From assembly GCF_003853645.1 (NCBI RefSeq), contig NZ_QTPO01000070.1, positions 1 to 36,633 on the forward strand: a stretch of 36,633 nucleotides of DNA. Direction: 5' to 3'. Of this stretch, positions 9,664 through 17,749 are shown in pieces (within the stretch, counting starts at the first letter, position 1; every line of letters starts with the position of its first letter). Source of the stretch: Burkholderia sp. Bp9143. GTDB taxonomy: Bacteria > Pseudomonadota > Gammaproteobacteria > Burkholderiales > Burkholderiaceae. A program made the position numbers and the translations under genes. The notes under the pieces are model-generated. The model was not told the origin of the DNA. It made no database searches and saw only the letters and a program-made list of their open reading frames with translations.

Positions 9664-10548
9664 TCAGCGGAACACGACGGTCTTCGTCCCGTTCAGCACG
9701 ATCCGGTGCTCGACGTGCCACTTCACGGCGCGAGCGAGCGTCACGCACTCGACGTCGCGGCCGATCGCGGTAAGCTGGTCGGGCGTCATGCTGTGGTCGA
9801 CGCGCTCGACTTCCTGCTCGATGATCGGACCTTCGTCGAGGTCGGTCGTCACGTAGTGCGCGGTCGCGCCGATCAGCTTCACGCCGCGGTCGAACGCCTG
9901 GTAGTACGGCTTCGCGCCCTTGAAGCTCGGCAGGAACGAATGGTGGATGTTGATCGCCCGGCCGGCGAGTTGCTGGCACATGTTCGGCGACAGGATCTGC
10001 ATGTAGCGCGCGAGCACGACGAGATCGGCCTGGTGTTCGTCGATCACTTCCAGCACGCGCGCTTCCTGCGCAGCCTTCGCCGCATCGGACGAACCGCCGA
10101 CGAGCGGGAAGTGATGGAACGGGATGTTGTAGCTTGCGGCGAGCTGGTAGAACTCCTTGTGGTTCGACACGATCGCCGGGATCTCGATCGGCAGCTGGCC
10201 GGTGCGATAGCGGAACAGCAGGTCGTTCAGGCAGTGGCCGATCTTCGACACCATGATCACGACGCGCGGCTTCACGGCCGCGTCGTGCAGTTCCCAGCGC
10301 ATCCCGAACTGCTCGGCGAGCGGCGCGAATTCGTTGCGAAGCGTGTCGAGCGCCGACGCGACATCCGCGCCGTCGGCATCCTGCTCGAAGTGCACGCGCA
10401 TGAAGAACTCGCCGGTGCGGCTGTCGCCGAACTGCGCGGAATCGAGGATGTTGTTGCTGCGCTCGAACAGGAAGCCCGAGACCGCGTGGACGATGCCGTG
10501 CCGGTCGGGGCACGACAGTTTCAAGATAAAGCTGTGATCGGTCGACAT
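9664..10548 (-). CDS. purU: Formyltetrahydrofolate deformylase
   Basis: The 294-residue protein has an N-terminal ACT domain (about 1-80, beginning HSFILKLSCPDRHGIVHAVSG) and a C-terminal formyl-transferase fold with the catalytic motif INIHHSFLPSFKGA and downstream GATAHYVTTDLDEGPII. PurU hydrolyses 10-formyl-tetrahydrofolate to formate and tetrahydrofolate, supplying formate for PurT and balancing one-carbon pools. The ATG at 10548 is chosen because AAGGGAG lies about 8 bases upstream; an in-frame ATG 11 codons earlier lacks one. It is the last gene of a minus-strand run after the Nudix gene (gap 88 bases, containing a small GGCCG-TTCGTT-CGGCC hairpin at 10585-10600). Confidence 0.95.
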   Translation of the reverse strand: MSTDHSFILKLSCPDRHGIVHAVSGFLFERSNNILDSAQFGDSRTGEFFMRVHFEQDADGADVASALDTLRNEFAPLAEQFGMRWELHDAAVKPRVVIMVSKIGHCLNDLLFRYRTGQLPIEIPAIVSNHKEFYQLAASYNIPFHHFPLVGGSSDAAKAAQEARVLEVIDEHQADLVVLARYMQILSPNMCQQLAGRAINIHHSFLPSFKGAKPYYQAFDRGVKLIGATAHYVTTDLDEGPIIEQEVERVDHSMTPDQLTAIGRDVECVTLARAVKWHVEHRIVLNGTKTVVFR

Positions 10549-10636
10549 GACCGCTACTCCCTTCGTTTCGGTATTCGTCAAATAGGCCGTTCGTTCGGCC
10601 GCACCGCGGGACAGGCCCGGGCTGGCATGCAGCGCG

Positions 10637-11494
10637 TTACGCGGCCGGCGCGAACAGCGCGTCGATGCCCGCGGCGTCGGCCGCCGAGAGCCAGCGGTGG
10701 CGCAACAGCGTGTCGAGCATCGCGAGGCTCGCGTCCATCGTCGCGCGGCCTTCGCGCAGCCAGCCGATCACCTCGGGCACGCCGGCCAGCAGGTGCTCGG
10801 CCACTTCGCCGTCCTGGTTGTGCGGCGCGAAATCGCGCGGCAGCGGCAGATCGTATACGAAGATCAGTTCGGACTGCGTGCCTTCCGGCAGCGAGCACAG
10901 CACCTGCACCGCACGGCCCGCGATCGCGCGCGACGCTAGTTCGGCCGGCATGCCGGCCTCTTCCCAGCATTCCTTCGTGAGCGTCTCGTGAACGCCCAGG
11001 CCCCAGCCGATGCCGCCTGCAACGACGTTGTCGAGCATGCCGGGGTCGGTGGCCTTGGTCGCGCTGCGGCGGCCGAGCCACATCTGCGGCGCGGCGGGCG
11101 AACCCGGCGCAACCGCATATTCTACGATGCCGTTCAGGTGCACCGCATAAGTCTGCGTGCCGAAGAAGCGCGACGCGGCGCGCTCGATATACGCGAGCGG
11201 CGGATCGTCGAAGCGGTTGCGGACCGCATAGATCTCGTCGCGCCAGCCGGGAATCGCGCCCTCCGCCGCCAGCGCGCCGATCGCGCTCGCGAGCGCCATG
11301 CTGCGCGCGTCGACCGTGTCATAGCGCGCCGACAGCACGACGCGCTCGTCCGTCAGCTCGAACACGTCGGGCCAGCGGGAGAGCTTCGCGACGTCCTGGC
11401 GACGCACCCAGCCTACGGCCACGCCGGCGATCTCGAAACGCAGGTGCGCGGCCGGATCGAAGCGGCGCGCGGCCGCAATGCACGGAAACGTCAT
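10637..11494 (-). CDS. DUF4743 / Nudix hydrolase
   Basis: The 285-residue protein combines an N-terminal DUF4743-like region (about 1-115) with a Nudix domain (about 120-260). The Nudix helix reads GGIGWGLGVHETLTKECWEE followed by AGMP. It keeps the KE-x2-EE-x-G core that binds metal, but Arg is replaced by Lys and Leu stands where the first Glu of the GX5E part is usually found. This matches the fungal/plant thiamine-diphosphate-associated Nudix group that shares the DUF4743 region, so a substrate such as a damaged thiamine diphosphate is possible but unproven. It starts 5 bases after the LysE stop, with AAGGA overlapping that stop codon region, so translation is probably coupled. Confidence 0.85.
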   Translation of the reverse strand: MTFPCIAAARRFDPAAHLRFEIAGVAVGWVRRQDVAKLSRWPDVFELTDERVVLSARYDTVDARSMALASAIGALAAEGAIPGWRDEIYAVRNRFDDPPLAYIERAASRFFGTQTYAVHLNGIVEYAVAPGSPAAPQMWLGRRSATKATDPGMLDNVVAGGIGWGLGVHETLTKECWEEAGMPAELASRAIAGRAVQVLCSLPEGTQSELIFVYDLPLPRDFAPHNQDGEVAEHLLAGVPEVIGWLREGRATMDASLAMLDTLLRHRWLSAADAAGIDALFAPAA

Positions 11495-11499
11495 CGGGC

Positions 11500-12114
11500 T
11501 CAGTCCTTCAGCGCGACGCGGATGCCGATCGCGATGAAAGTCGCGCCGGCGATCCGGTCGAGCCACACGCCGGCCTTCGGGCGGCGCTTCAGCCATGTGC
11601 CGATCGCGCCCGCGCCGACGCCGAACAGCGAGAAGATCGCGGCCGTCTGCAGCATGAACAGCGCGCCGAGCTCGAACATCTGCAGCGTCACGCTCTGCAC
11701 GCCGTGCGGATCGACGAACTGCGGCAGGAACACGACGAAGAACAGCGTGACCTTCGGGTTCATCAGGTTGCCGATCACGCTCTGCCGGAAAATCGCGCCA
11801 AGCGGCTGCGGCGGACGCTCGTGCGCGTTCGCGAGACCCTGGCTGCGCAGCGCCTTGATGCCGATCCACACGAGGTACGCGGCGCCCGCGAGCTTCAGCG
11901 TCTGGAACGCGACCGGCGACGAGCGCAGCACGGCCGCGACGCCGAGCGCCGCGAGCGTCGTATGGAACAGGATCCCGGCCGTGAAGCCGAGCGCGGCGAC
12001 GAAGCCGGCCGCGCGGCCCTGCGAGATGCCGCGCGCGAGCACCTGCAGGTTGTCGGGACCCGGCGCGAACGTGATCGCGATCGACGTGGCGAGAAACAGC
12101 ATGAAGTTGGGCAT
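11500..12114 (-). CDS. LysE/RhtB family amino-acid exporter
   Basis: The 204-residue protein is a six-helix inner-membrane exporter of the LysE/RhtB superfamily. It starts MPNFMLFLATSIAITFAPGPDNLQVLARGISQG, in which FAPGPDNL is the family hallmark in helix 1. A second conserved stretch, GNLMNPKVTLFFVVFLPQF, lies mid-protein. Family members export lysine, threonine, homoserine or related compounds; the substrate is not readable. GAGG lies about 5 bases before the ATG at 12114. It sits between apt and the Nudix gene on the same strand (35-base gap to apt), consistent with one transcript, although a metabolic link among these genes is not obvious. Confidence 0.9.
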   Translation of the reverse strand: MPNFMLFLATSIAITFAPGPDNLQVLARGISQGRAAGFVAALGFTAGILFHTTLAALGVAAVLRSSPVAFQTLKLAGAAYLVWIGIKALRSQGLANAHERPPQPLGAIFRQSVIGNLMNPKVTLFFVVFLPQFVDPHGVQSVTLQMFELGALFMLQTAAIFSLFGVGAGAIGTWLKRRPKAGVWLDRIAGATFIAIGIRVALKD

Positions 12115-12148
12115 CGTGACCTCGCGGCGTGGGCCGGCGTTCAGTGGT

Positions 12149-12715
12149 TCAGTGGCCGGCGAATTCGGTGACGGTATAGACGGGCAGCCCCGCGTTGCGC
12201 AGCAGCGTCGAGCCGCCGAGCTCGGGCAGGTCGATGATCGCCGCACCCTCGACGACGACCGCGCCGAGCCGCTGCAGCAGGTTGCGCCCCGCCATCATCG
12301 TGCCGCCGGTCGCGATCAGGTCGTCCATGATGATCACGCGGTCGCCGGGGCGGCACGCGTCTTCGTGGATCTCGACCGTCGCGCTGCCGTATTCGAGGTC
12401 GTACGACTCCGAACACGTCTTGTACGGCAGCTTGCCGACCTTGCGGATCGGCACGAAGCCGACGCTCAGCTCGTACGCGACGATCGGCGCGATGATGAAG
12501 CCGCGCGCGTCGAGCCCCGCGACGTAGTCGAGCTTCGCATCGACATAGCGTTCGACGAACAGGTCGACGAGAATGCGCAGCGCCTTCGGGCTCTGCAGCA
12601 GCGTCGTGATGTCGCGGAACATCACGCCCGGCTGCGGCCAGTCGGGCACGGTACGGATCTGGCTGTGGATGAAGGCGACCGGATCGAGCGGTGCGCCCGA
12701 CGACGAATGCGGCAT
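12149..12715 (-). CDS. apt: Adenine phosphoribosyltransferase
   Basis: The 188-residue protein shows the type I phosphoribosyltransferase PRPP motif VIIMDDLIATGGT at residues 127-139, and the APRT signatures VPDWPQPGVMFRDIT (23-37) and GLDARGFIIAP (68-78). It salvages adenine plus PRPP to AMP in the cytoplasm. PRPP comes from prs, encoded about 17 kb away in this window. The ATG at 12715 has GGAGAG upstream; a frame opening 13 codons earlier lies within the preceding terminator. The gene is first in a likely apt-lysE-nudix-purU transcript and is insulated from the upstream antiporter gene by an intrinsic terminator at 12727-12759. Confidence 0.96.
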   Translation of the reverse strand: MPHSSSGAPLDPVAFIHSQIRTVPDWPQPGVMFRDITTLLQSPKALRILVDLFVERYVDAKLDYVAGLDARGFIIAPIVAYELSVGFVPIRKVGKLPYKTCSESYDLEYGSATVEIHEDACRPGDRVIIMDDLIATGGTMMAGRNLLQRLGAVVVEGAAIIDLPELGGSTLLRNAGLPVYTVTEFAGH

Positions 12716-12726
12716 GAAACTCTCCG

Positions 12727-12759
12727 AAAAAAACGGTGCGCGAAGATCGGGCACCGTTT
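12727..12759 (-). terminator. Intrinsic terminator of the CPA2 antiporter gene
   Basis: On the minus strand AAACGGTGC (12759-12751) pairs with GCACCGTTT (12739-12731) across an 11-base loop, and the stem runs into TTTTTTT. It lies 35 bases past the antiporter stop and just 12 bases before the apt ATG. Confidence 0.8.
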
Positions 12760-12793
12760 CGAATAAATACGGGTCAGGTTATCGAATCGCGAC

Positions 12794-14800
12794 TCAGGCG
12801 ACCGCGGCCGGCGGCTCGCGCCGATGGCGCGACAGCCGCTCCTCCGCGAGCGCGAGCGCCTCGGGCAGCCCGCGCAGCACGACGATGTCGCTCGCGCGCA
12901 ACTTGGTCTGCGGGTCGGGTTCGACGCCGCGGATGCCATGCCGGCGGATCGCCGTGACTTCCAGCCCGAGCGCATATAGCCCGAGTTCCTCCAGCGAGCG
13001 CCCGACCGCGTCCGCGCGCGCATCGACCGGCACTGATTGTAGCCGCACCTGCTCGTGATCGTCGTCGTCCGCGTCGTCCGCGCCGCGGAAATAGCCGCGC
13101 AGCAGGCTGTAGCGTTCGTCGCGCATTTCCTCGACGCGCCGCACGACCTTGCGCATCGGCACGCCGACCAGCACCAGCGTGTGTGACGCGAGCATCAGGC
13201 TGCCCTCGACGATCTCCGGAATCACCTCGGTCGCGCCGGCCGCGAGCAGTTTCTCGAGATCGGCGTCGTCGACCGTGCGCACGATCGCCGGCAGCGTCGG
13301 CTCCAGTTCGTGCACGTGGTGCAGTACGCGCAGCGCGGACGGCGTGTTCGCATACGTGATCGCGACGGCCGCCGCGCGATGGATACCGGCCGCGAGCAGC
13401 GACTCGCGACGCGCCGCGTCGCCGAACACGACCGATTCGCCAGCCGTCGCGGCCGCGCTCACGCGATCGGGATCGAGGTCGAGCGCGACGTACGAGATAC
13501 CTTCCTGCTCGAGCATCCGCGCCAGGTTCTGCCCCGCGCGGCCGTAGCCGCAAATGATCACGTGGCTGCGCTGCTTGAGGCTTTGCGTCGCGATCCGCGT
13601 CATCTGCAGCGACTGCTGCATCCATTCCGTCGACGACAGCCGCATCACGATCCGGTCGGCGTTCTGGATCAGGAACGGCGCGGCGAGCATCGACAGCAGC
13701 ATCGATGCGAGGATCGCCTGCAGCAGCGTCGAATCGACCAGATGCCGGTCGAGGATCAGGTTCAGCAGCACGAAGCCGAATTCGCCTGCCTGAGCGAGCC
13801 CGATGCCGGTGCGCATCGCGACGCCCGGCGTCGCGCCGAAGAGCCGCGCGAGCCCCGCGATCATCGTCCCCTTGAACAGGATCTGCCCGACGAAGAAGCC
13901 GAGCACGAGCAACGGGTGCTCCCAGATCACGCGCGGATCGAGCAGCATCCCCGTCGTCACGAAGAACAGGCCGAGCAGCACGTCGCGGAACGGCTTGATG
14001 TCCTCTTCCACCTGGTGACGGAACGGGGTCTCGGAGATCAGCATCCCCGCGATGAACGCGCCGAGCGCGAGCGACAGGCCGAAGCGGTCGGTGATGAACG
14101 CGGCGCCGAGCGTGACGAGCAGCAGGTTCAGCACGAACAGTTCCTGCGAGCGGCGCCGCGCGACGACGTTGAGCCAGCGCGTCATGAAGCGCTGGCCGAC
14201 GATCAACAGCAGCGCCAGCGCGATCACGATCTTGACCGCCGCGAAACCGAGCGTGAGCGCGAGATCCTTCGACGACTCGGCGCCGAACGCGGCGATCACG
14301 ATCAGCAGCGGCACCACGGCGAGATCCTGGAACAGCAGCACGCCGAAGATGTTGCGGCCGTGCGCGGTCTCGATCTCGAGCCGCTCGGCGAGCATCTTCG
14401 ACACGATCGCCGTCGACGACATCGCGAGCGCGCCGCCGAGCGCGACGCTGCCCTGCCACGTGATGTGCACCCAGCGCTCGAACAGCGCGCCGAGCACGAC
14501 CGCGAGCACGAGGGTCGCGACCACCTGCAGCAGCCCGAGCCCGAACACGAGCCGCTGCATCGCCCTCAGCTTCGCGAGCGAAAATTCGAGGCCGATCGAG
14601 AACATCAGGAACACGACGCCGAATTCCGCGAGATGCTCGGCCCGTTCGAGGTCCGCGGCGATGCCGAACGCGTGCGGGCCGACCAGGATGCCGACGGTCA
14701 GGTAGCCGAGCATCGGCGGCAGGTTCAACGAGCGAAATACGACGACGCCCACCACCGAGGCCAGCAGCAGCAGCAGGGTCATTTCGAGCGGGGAAATCAC
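12794..14800 (-). CDS. CPA2 cation:proton antiporter with RCK (TrkA-N/TrkA-C) domains, Kef/YbaL-like
   Basis: The 668-residue protein has an N-terminal Na+/H+ exchanger domain of about 12 helices (1-390) beginning ISPLEMTLLLLLASVVGVVVF and including the GIGLAQAGEFGFVLL region. A TrkA-N nucleotide-binding domain follows with the Rossmann motif GYGRAGQ (around residue 416). A TrkA-C-like domain lies near 585-660. Such proteins exchange K+ or Na+ for protons at the inner membrane, gated by NAD(H) or glutathione-type ligands. The GTG at 14800 is preferred: sequence resembling the family starts here and GAGGA lies upstream. An ATG at 14863 would add 21 unconserved residues into the promoter region of divergent kdsD. 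It ends in a clear terminator. Confidence 0.88.
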   Translation of the reverse strand: MISPLEMTLLLLLASVVGVVVFRSLNLPPMLGYLTVGILVGPHAFGIAADLERAEHLAEFGVVFLMFSIGLEFSLAKLRAMQRLVFGLGLLQVVATLVLAVVLGALFERWVHITWQGSVALGGALAMSSTAIVSKMLAERLEIETAHGRNIFGVLLFQDLAVVPLLIVIAAFGAESSKDLALTLGFAAVKIVIALALLLIVGQRFMTRWLNVVARRRSQELFVLNLLLVTLGAAFITDRFGLSLALGAFIAGMLISETPFRHQVEEDIKPFRDVLLGLFFVTTGMLLDPRVIWEHPLLVLGFFVGQILFKGTMIAGLARLFGATPGVAMRTGIGLAQAGEFGFVLLNLILDRHLVDSTLLQAILASMLLSMLAAPFLIQNADRIVMRLSSTEWMQQSLQMTRIATQSLKQRSHVIICGYGRAGQNLARMLEQEGISYVALDLDPDRVSAAATAGESVVFGDAARRESLLAAGIHRAAAVAITYANTPSALRVLHHVHELEPTLPAIVRTVDDADLEKLLAAGATEVIPEIVEGSLMLASHTLVLVGVPMRKVVRRVEEMRDERYSLLRGYFRGADDADDDDHEQVRLQSVPVDARADAVGRSLEELGLYALGLEVTAIRRHGIRGVEPDPQTKLRASDIVVLRGLPEALALAEERLSRHRREPPAAVA

Positions 14801-14910
14801 GGGCGAAGCGTCCTCGTTCGTCGGGGCCACGGCAATGCGGGCGCGGGTGGTGGCGGTGGGCAAGCGACGTCGGACGAGTCCGAAGGCGCGGCGCGGCGAA
14901 CAAACGCCTT

Positions 14911-14919
14911 TGCTATACT
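14911..14919 (+). promoter_or_regulatory. Extended -10 promoter of the kdsD-lpt operon
   Basis: TGC followed by TATACT (14914-14919) is an extended -10 element, which does not need a strong -35, and none is seen. The expected start of transcription, about 7 bases on, coincides with the A of the kdsD ATG at 14926. Confidence 0.55.
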
Positions 14920-14925
14920 CCGCGC

Positions 14926-15909
14926 ATGATAGCGAAAATCAATGATGATCGGGCGCTCGCGCTCGCCCGCGACGTGCTCGACATCGAGGCGGACGCCGTG
15001 CGCGCGCTGCGCGACCAGCTCGACGGCGACTTCGTCCAGGCAGTCGCGCTGTTGCTCGACTGCCGCGGCCGTGTCGTGGTATCCGGCATCGGCAAATCGG
15101 GGCATATCGCCCGCAAGATCGCGGCCACGCTGGCAAGCACCGGCACGCCGGCCTTCTTCGTCCACCCGGCCGAGGCCAGCCATGGCGACCTCGGCATGGT
15201 CACGTCGGACGACGTCTTCATCGGCATCTCCTATTCCGGCGAATCGGAAGAACTCGTCGCGATCCTGCCGCTCGTCAAGCGGATCGGCGCGAAGCTGATC
15301 GCGATCACGGGCCGTGCGGAATCGAGCCTCGGCACACTCGCCGACGTGAACCTGAACGCCGCGGTGTCGAAGGAAGCGTGCCCGCTGAACCTCGCGCCCA
15401 CCGCGAGCACGACCGCCGCGCTCGCGCTCGGCGACGCGCTCGCCGTCGCGGTGCTCGACGCGCGCGGCTTCGGCTCCGAGGATTTCGCGCGCTCGCATCC
15501 GGGCGGCGCGCTCGGCCGGCGCCTGCTCACCCACGTGCGCGACGTGATGCGCTCGGGCGACGACATTCCGCGCGTCGGGCTCGACGCGACGCTGTCGGAC
15601 GCGCTGTTCCAGATCACCGCGAAACGCCTGGGCATGACGGCCGTGGTCGACGCCGACGGCAAGGTCGCGGGCATCTTCACCGACGGCGACCTGCGCCGCG
15701 TGCTCGCGCGCGACGGCGATTTCCGCACGCTGCCGATCGTCGACGTGATGACGCGCCAACCGCGGACGATCGGCCCCGACCATCTCGCGGTCGAGGCCGT
15801 GGAACTGATGGAGCGCCACCGGATCAACCAGATGCTGGTGGTCGATGCCGGCGGCGCGCTGATCGGCGCGCTGAACATGCACGACCTGTTTTCGAAGAAG
15901 GTGATTTGA
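14926..15909 (+). CDS. kdsD: D-arabinose-5-phosphate isomerase
   Basis: The 327-residue protein has an N-terminal SIS sugar-isomerase domain (about 40-175, with VVSGIGKSGHIARKIAATL at 51-69 and the PTASTTAALALGDALA segment) and two C-terminal CBS domains (about 208-264 and 275-327). It converts D-ribulose-5-phosphate to D-arabinose-5-phosphate, the first committed step to Kdo for lipopolysaccharide. The length is the same as E. coli KdsD within one residue. There is no Shine-Dalgarno sequence before the ATG, and the predicted transcript begins on it. The stop overlaps the kdsC start (TGATG). The gene heads a kdsD-kdsC-lptC-lptA-lptB unit. Confidence 0.96.
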   Translation: MIAKINDDRALALARDVLDIEADAVRALRDQLDGDFVQAVALLLDCRGRVVVSGIGKSGHIARKIAATLASTGTPAFFVHPAEASHGDLGMVTSDDVFIGISYSGESEELVAILPLVKRIGAKLIAITGRAESSLGTLADVNLNAAVSKEACPLNLAPTASTTAALALGDALAVAVLDARGFGSEDFARSHPGGALGRRLLTHVRDVMRSGDDIPRVGLDATLSDALFQITAKRLGMTAVVDADGKVAGIFTDGDLRRVLARDGDFRTLPIVDVMTRQPRTIGPDHLAVEAVELMERHRINQMLVVDAGGALIGALNMHDLFSKKVI

Positions 15910-16445
15910 TGAGCGCAGCGCTGACTGCGGCCGAACGCGCGAGCCGCGTTAAGCTGATGATTTTCGACGTCGACGGCGTGCTGACCGACGGCGGCCTGCT
16001 GTTTACCGCGGCCGGCGACGCGATGAAGTCGTTCAATTCGCTCGACGGCCACGGCGTGAAGCTGCTCGGCGAGGCCGGCATCGCGACCGCGATCATCACC
16101 GGCCGCCGCTCGGAAATCGTCGCGGCGCGCGCGAAGGAAATGAAGATCGCGCACCTGTTCCAGGGCGTCGAGAACAAGCTCACCGTGTTCGCCGACCTGA
16201 TCGCGACGCTCGGCATCACCGCCGACGCCTGCGGCTACATGGGCGACGACTGGCCCGACCTGCCGGTGATGCTCCGCTGCGGCTTCGCGACGGCACCGGC
16301 CAACGCGCACCCCGAGGTGATCGCCCGCGCGCACTGGGTGGCCGAGGCCCGCGGCGGCCAAGGCGCGGTGCGCGAAGTCTGCGACGCAATCCTGCGCGCG
16401 CAGCGCCGCTACGACGCGCTGCTCGCGGCTGCCTGCGGAGCCTGA
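15909..16445 (+). CDS. kdsC: 3-deoxy-D-manno-octulosonate-8-phosphate phosphatase
   Basis: The 178-residue HAD phosphatase carries motif I FDVDGVLTDG (D20 and D22), motif II IITGRRS and motif IV GDDWPDLP, without a cap domain, as in the tetrameric KdsC group. It removes phosphate from Kdo-8-phosphate to give Kdo, the sugar joining lipid A to the core. It overlaps kdsD by one base, so translation is coupled. lptC follows after 3 bases. The intervening step, Kdo-8-phosphate synthase (kdsA), is not in the window. Confidence 0.96.
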   Translation: MSAALTAAERASRVKLMIFDVDGVLTDGGLLFTAAGDAMKSFNSLDGHGVKLLGEAGIATAIITGRRSEIVAARAKEMKIAHLFQGVENKLTVFADLIATLGITADACGYMGDDWPDLPVMLRCGFATAPANAHPEVIARAHWVAEARGGQGAVREVCDAILRAQRRYDALLAAACGA

Positions 16446-16448
16446 CGG

Positions 16449-17063
16449 ATGAACACGCATTTCCGCTGGACCCAGTTGCTGCCGCTTGCCGCGGTCGCCG
16501 CGCTCGCGGGCATCACGTGGTGGCTGCTGCAGGCGACGCTGCCGCCGCCCGGCGAGGGCACCGTGCAGCCGAAGCGCCACACGCCCGACTATTTCGCGGA
16601 CAACTTCTCGGTCACCGAACTCGACCAGTCGGGCTCGACCCAGTACCGGCTGACGGCCGCGAAGCTGATCCATTACGAAGACACCGAAAACAGCGACCTG
16701 ACCGATCCGGCCATGCGGGCATTCCAGCCCGGCAAGCCGGTCGTGACGACCACCGCGAAGCGCGGCAGCGTCAACGGCGACGTGTCGATCGTCGACTTGT
16801 ACGACGACGCGCGCATCCTGCGCATGGCCGGCGGCGGCGATCCGCAGATGCAGGCCGATTCCCAGCATTTCCGGATCTTCGTCAATGACGATGTGATCCA
16901 GACCGAAAAGCCGGTTAAACTTCAGCGCGGCCTGTCGCTCGTCAACGCGACCGACGGCATGAAGTACAACAACGTCACCCGGGTCATCGAGCTTTACGGC
17001 AACGTGCGCGGCACGATCGCCGCGGCGGATACGTCCGGCGGCTCGAAAGGTCAATCCAGGTGA
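16449..17063 (+). CDS. lptC: LPS export ABC transporter periplasmic bridge protein LptC
   Basis: The 204-residue protein has one N-terminal membrane helix (about 9-29) and a periplasmic beta-jellyroll domain typical of LptC/OstA-like proteins, with the family-like DYFADNFSVTELDQSG near 47-62 and repeated beta strands. LptC sits on the LptB2FG transporter in the inner membrane and passes lipopolysaccharide to LptA. It starts 3 bases after kdsC and its TGA overlaps the GTG of lptA. It is close to the typical length (about 190). Confidence 0.92.
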   Translation: MNTHFRWTQLLPLAAVAALAGITWWLLQATLPPPGEGTVQPKRHTPDYFADNFSVTELDQSGSTQYRLTAAKLIHYEDTENSDLTDPAMRAFQPGKPVVTTTAKRGSVNGDVSIVDLYDDARILRMAGGGDPQMQADSQHFRIFVNDDVIQTEKPVKLQRGLSLVNATDGMKYNNVTRVIELYGNVRGTIAAADTSGGSKGQSR

Positions 17064-17749
17064 CGCATCCCTCACGTGACTGCATGAACGAACCGTTCCC
17101 TCGACAGAATTCCGGCGGCGCTGCGCGCGCCGTCCGCGCCGCGCTCGCCGCGACGCTCGTGGCGCTCCCGCTCGTCGGGCTGGCGCCGCTCGCCCACGCC
17201 GAGAAGGCCGACCAGAACAAGCCGATCAACGTCGAGGCGGACAACCTGACCTATGACGACCTGAAGCAGGTGACGGTCGCGACCGGCAACGTCGTGATCA
17301 CGAAGGGCACGATCATCATCAAGGGCGACCGCGTCGAAGTGCGCCAGGACCCGGAAGGCTATCAGTACGCGACGTCGTTCGGCAGCGGCAAGAAGCACGC
17401 GACGTTCCGCCAGAAGCGCGAAGGCCTCGACGAATACATCGACGGCGACGCCGAACGCATCGACTACGACGGCAAGCAGGACCTGACGACGCTGACGACC
17501 ACCGCCACCGTGCGCCGCCTGCAGGGCACGTCGACGATCGCCGACACCGTGCACGGCAGCGTGATCACATACGACGGCCAGCGCGACTTCTACACCGCGA
17601 AGGGCGGCAAGGACGTCGCGGCGCCGGGCAACCCGAACGGCCGCGTGCGCGCGATGCTGTCGCCGAAGAACGGCGGCCCCGGGCAGCTGAACGGCGCGCC
17701 GGCGAAGCTGTCGCCGTCGACCACGATCCAGGGAGCGCCGGGCCAATGA
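17060..17749 (+). CDS. lptA: LPS transport periplasmic protein LptA
   Basis: The 229-residue product has a signal peptide with a hydrophobic core at about 25-44 and a cleavage site after AHA (residue 47). It is followed by an OstA/LptA beta-jellyroll domain with INVEADNLTYDDLKQVTVAT and GNVVITKGTIIIKGDRVEV. LptA polymerises into the periplasmic bridge that carries lipopolysaccharide to LptDE. The GTG at 17060 overlaps the lptC stop (GTGA) and has AAAGG 9 bases upstream. An ATG at 17084 would still leave a complete signal peptide but lacks a ribosome site, so I prefer the GTG. The C-terminal tail of about 40 residues is Pro/Gly-rich and probably disordered. Confidence 0.93.
   Translation: MTHPSRDCMNEPFPRQNSGGAARAVRAALAATLVALPLVGLAPLAHAEKADQNKPINVEADNLTYDDLKQVTVATGNVVITKGTIIIKGDRVEVRQDPEGYQYATSFGSGKKHATFRQKREGLDEYIDGDAERIDYDGKQDLTTLTTTATVRRLQGTSTIADTVHGSVITYDGQRDFYTAKGGKDVAAPGNPNGRVRAMLSPKNGGPGQLNGAPAKLSPSTTIQGAPGQ

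Noticed and set aside
10988..12766. 592-codon plus-strand frame opposite apt, lysE and the Nudix gene
   Set aside because: It crosses three well-supported genes and their starts and shows no family features.
13310..14929. 539-codon plus-strand frame opposite the CPA2 antiporter
   Set aside because: It is rich in Arg/Glu/His/Gln with no domain, and mirrors the antiporter coding sequence.
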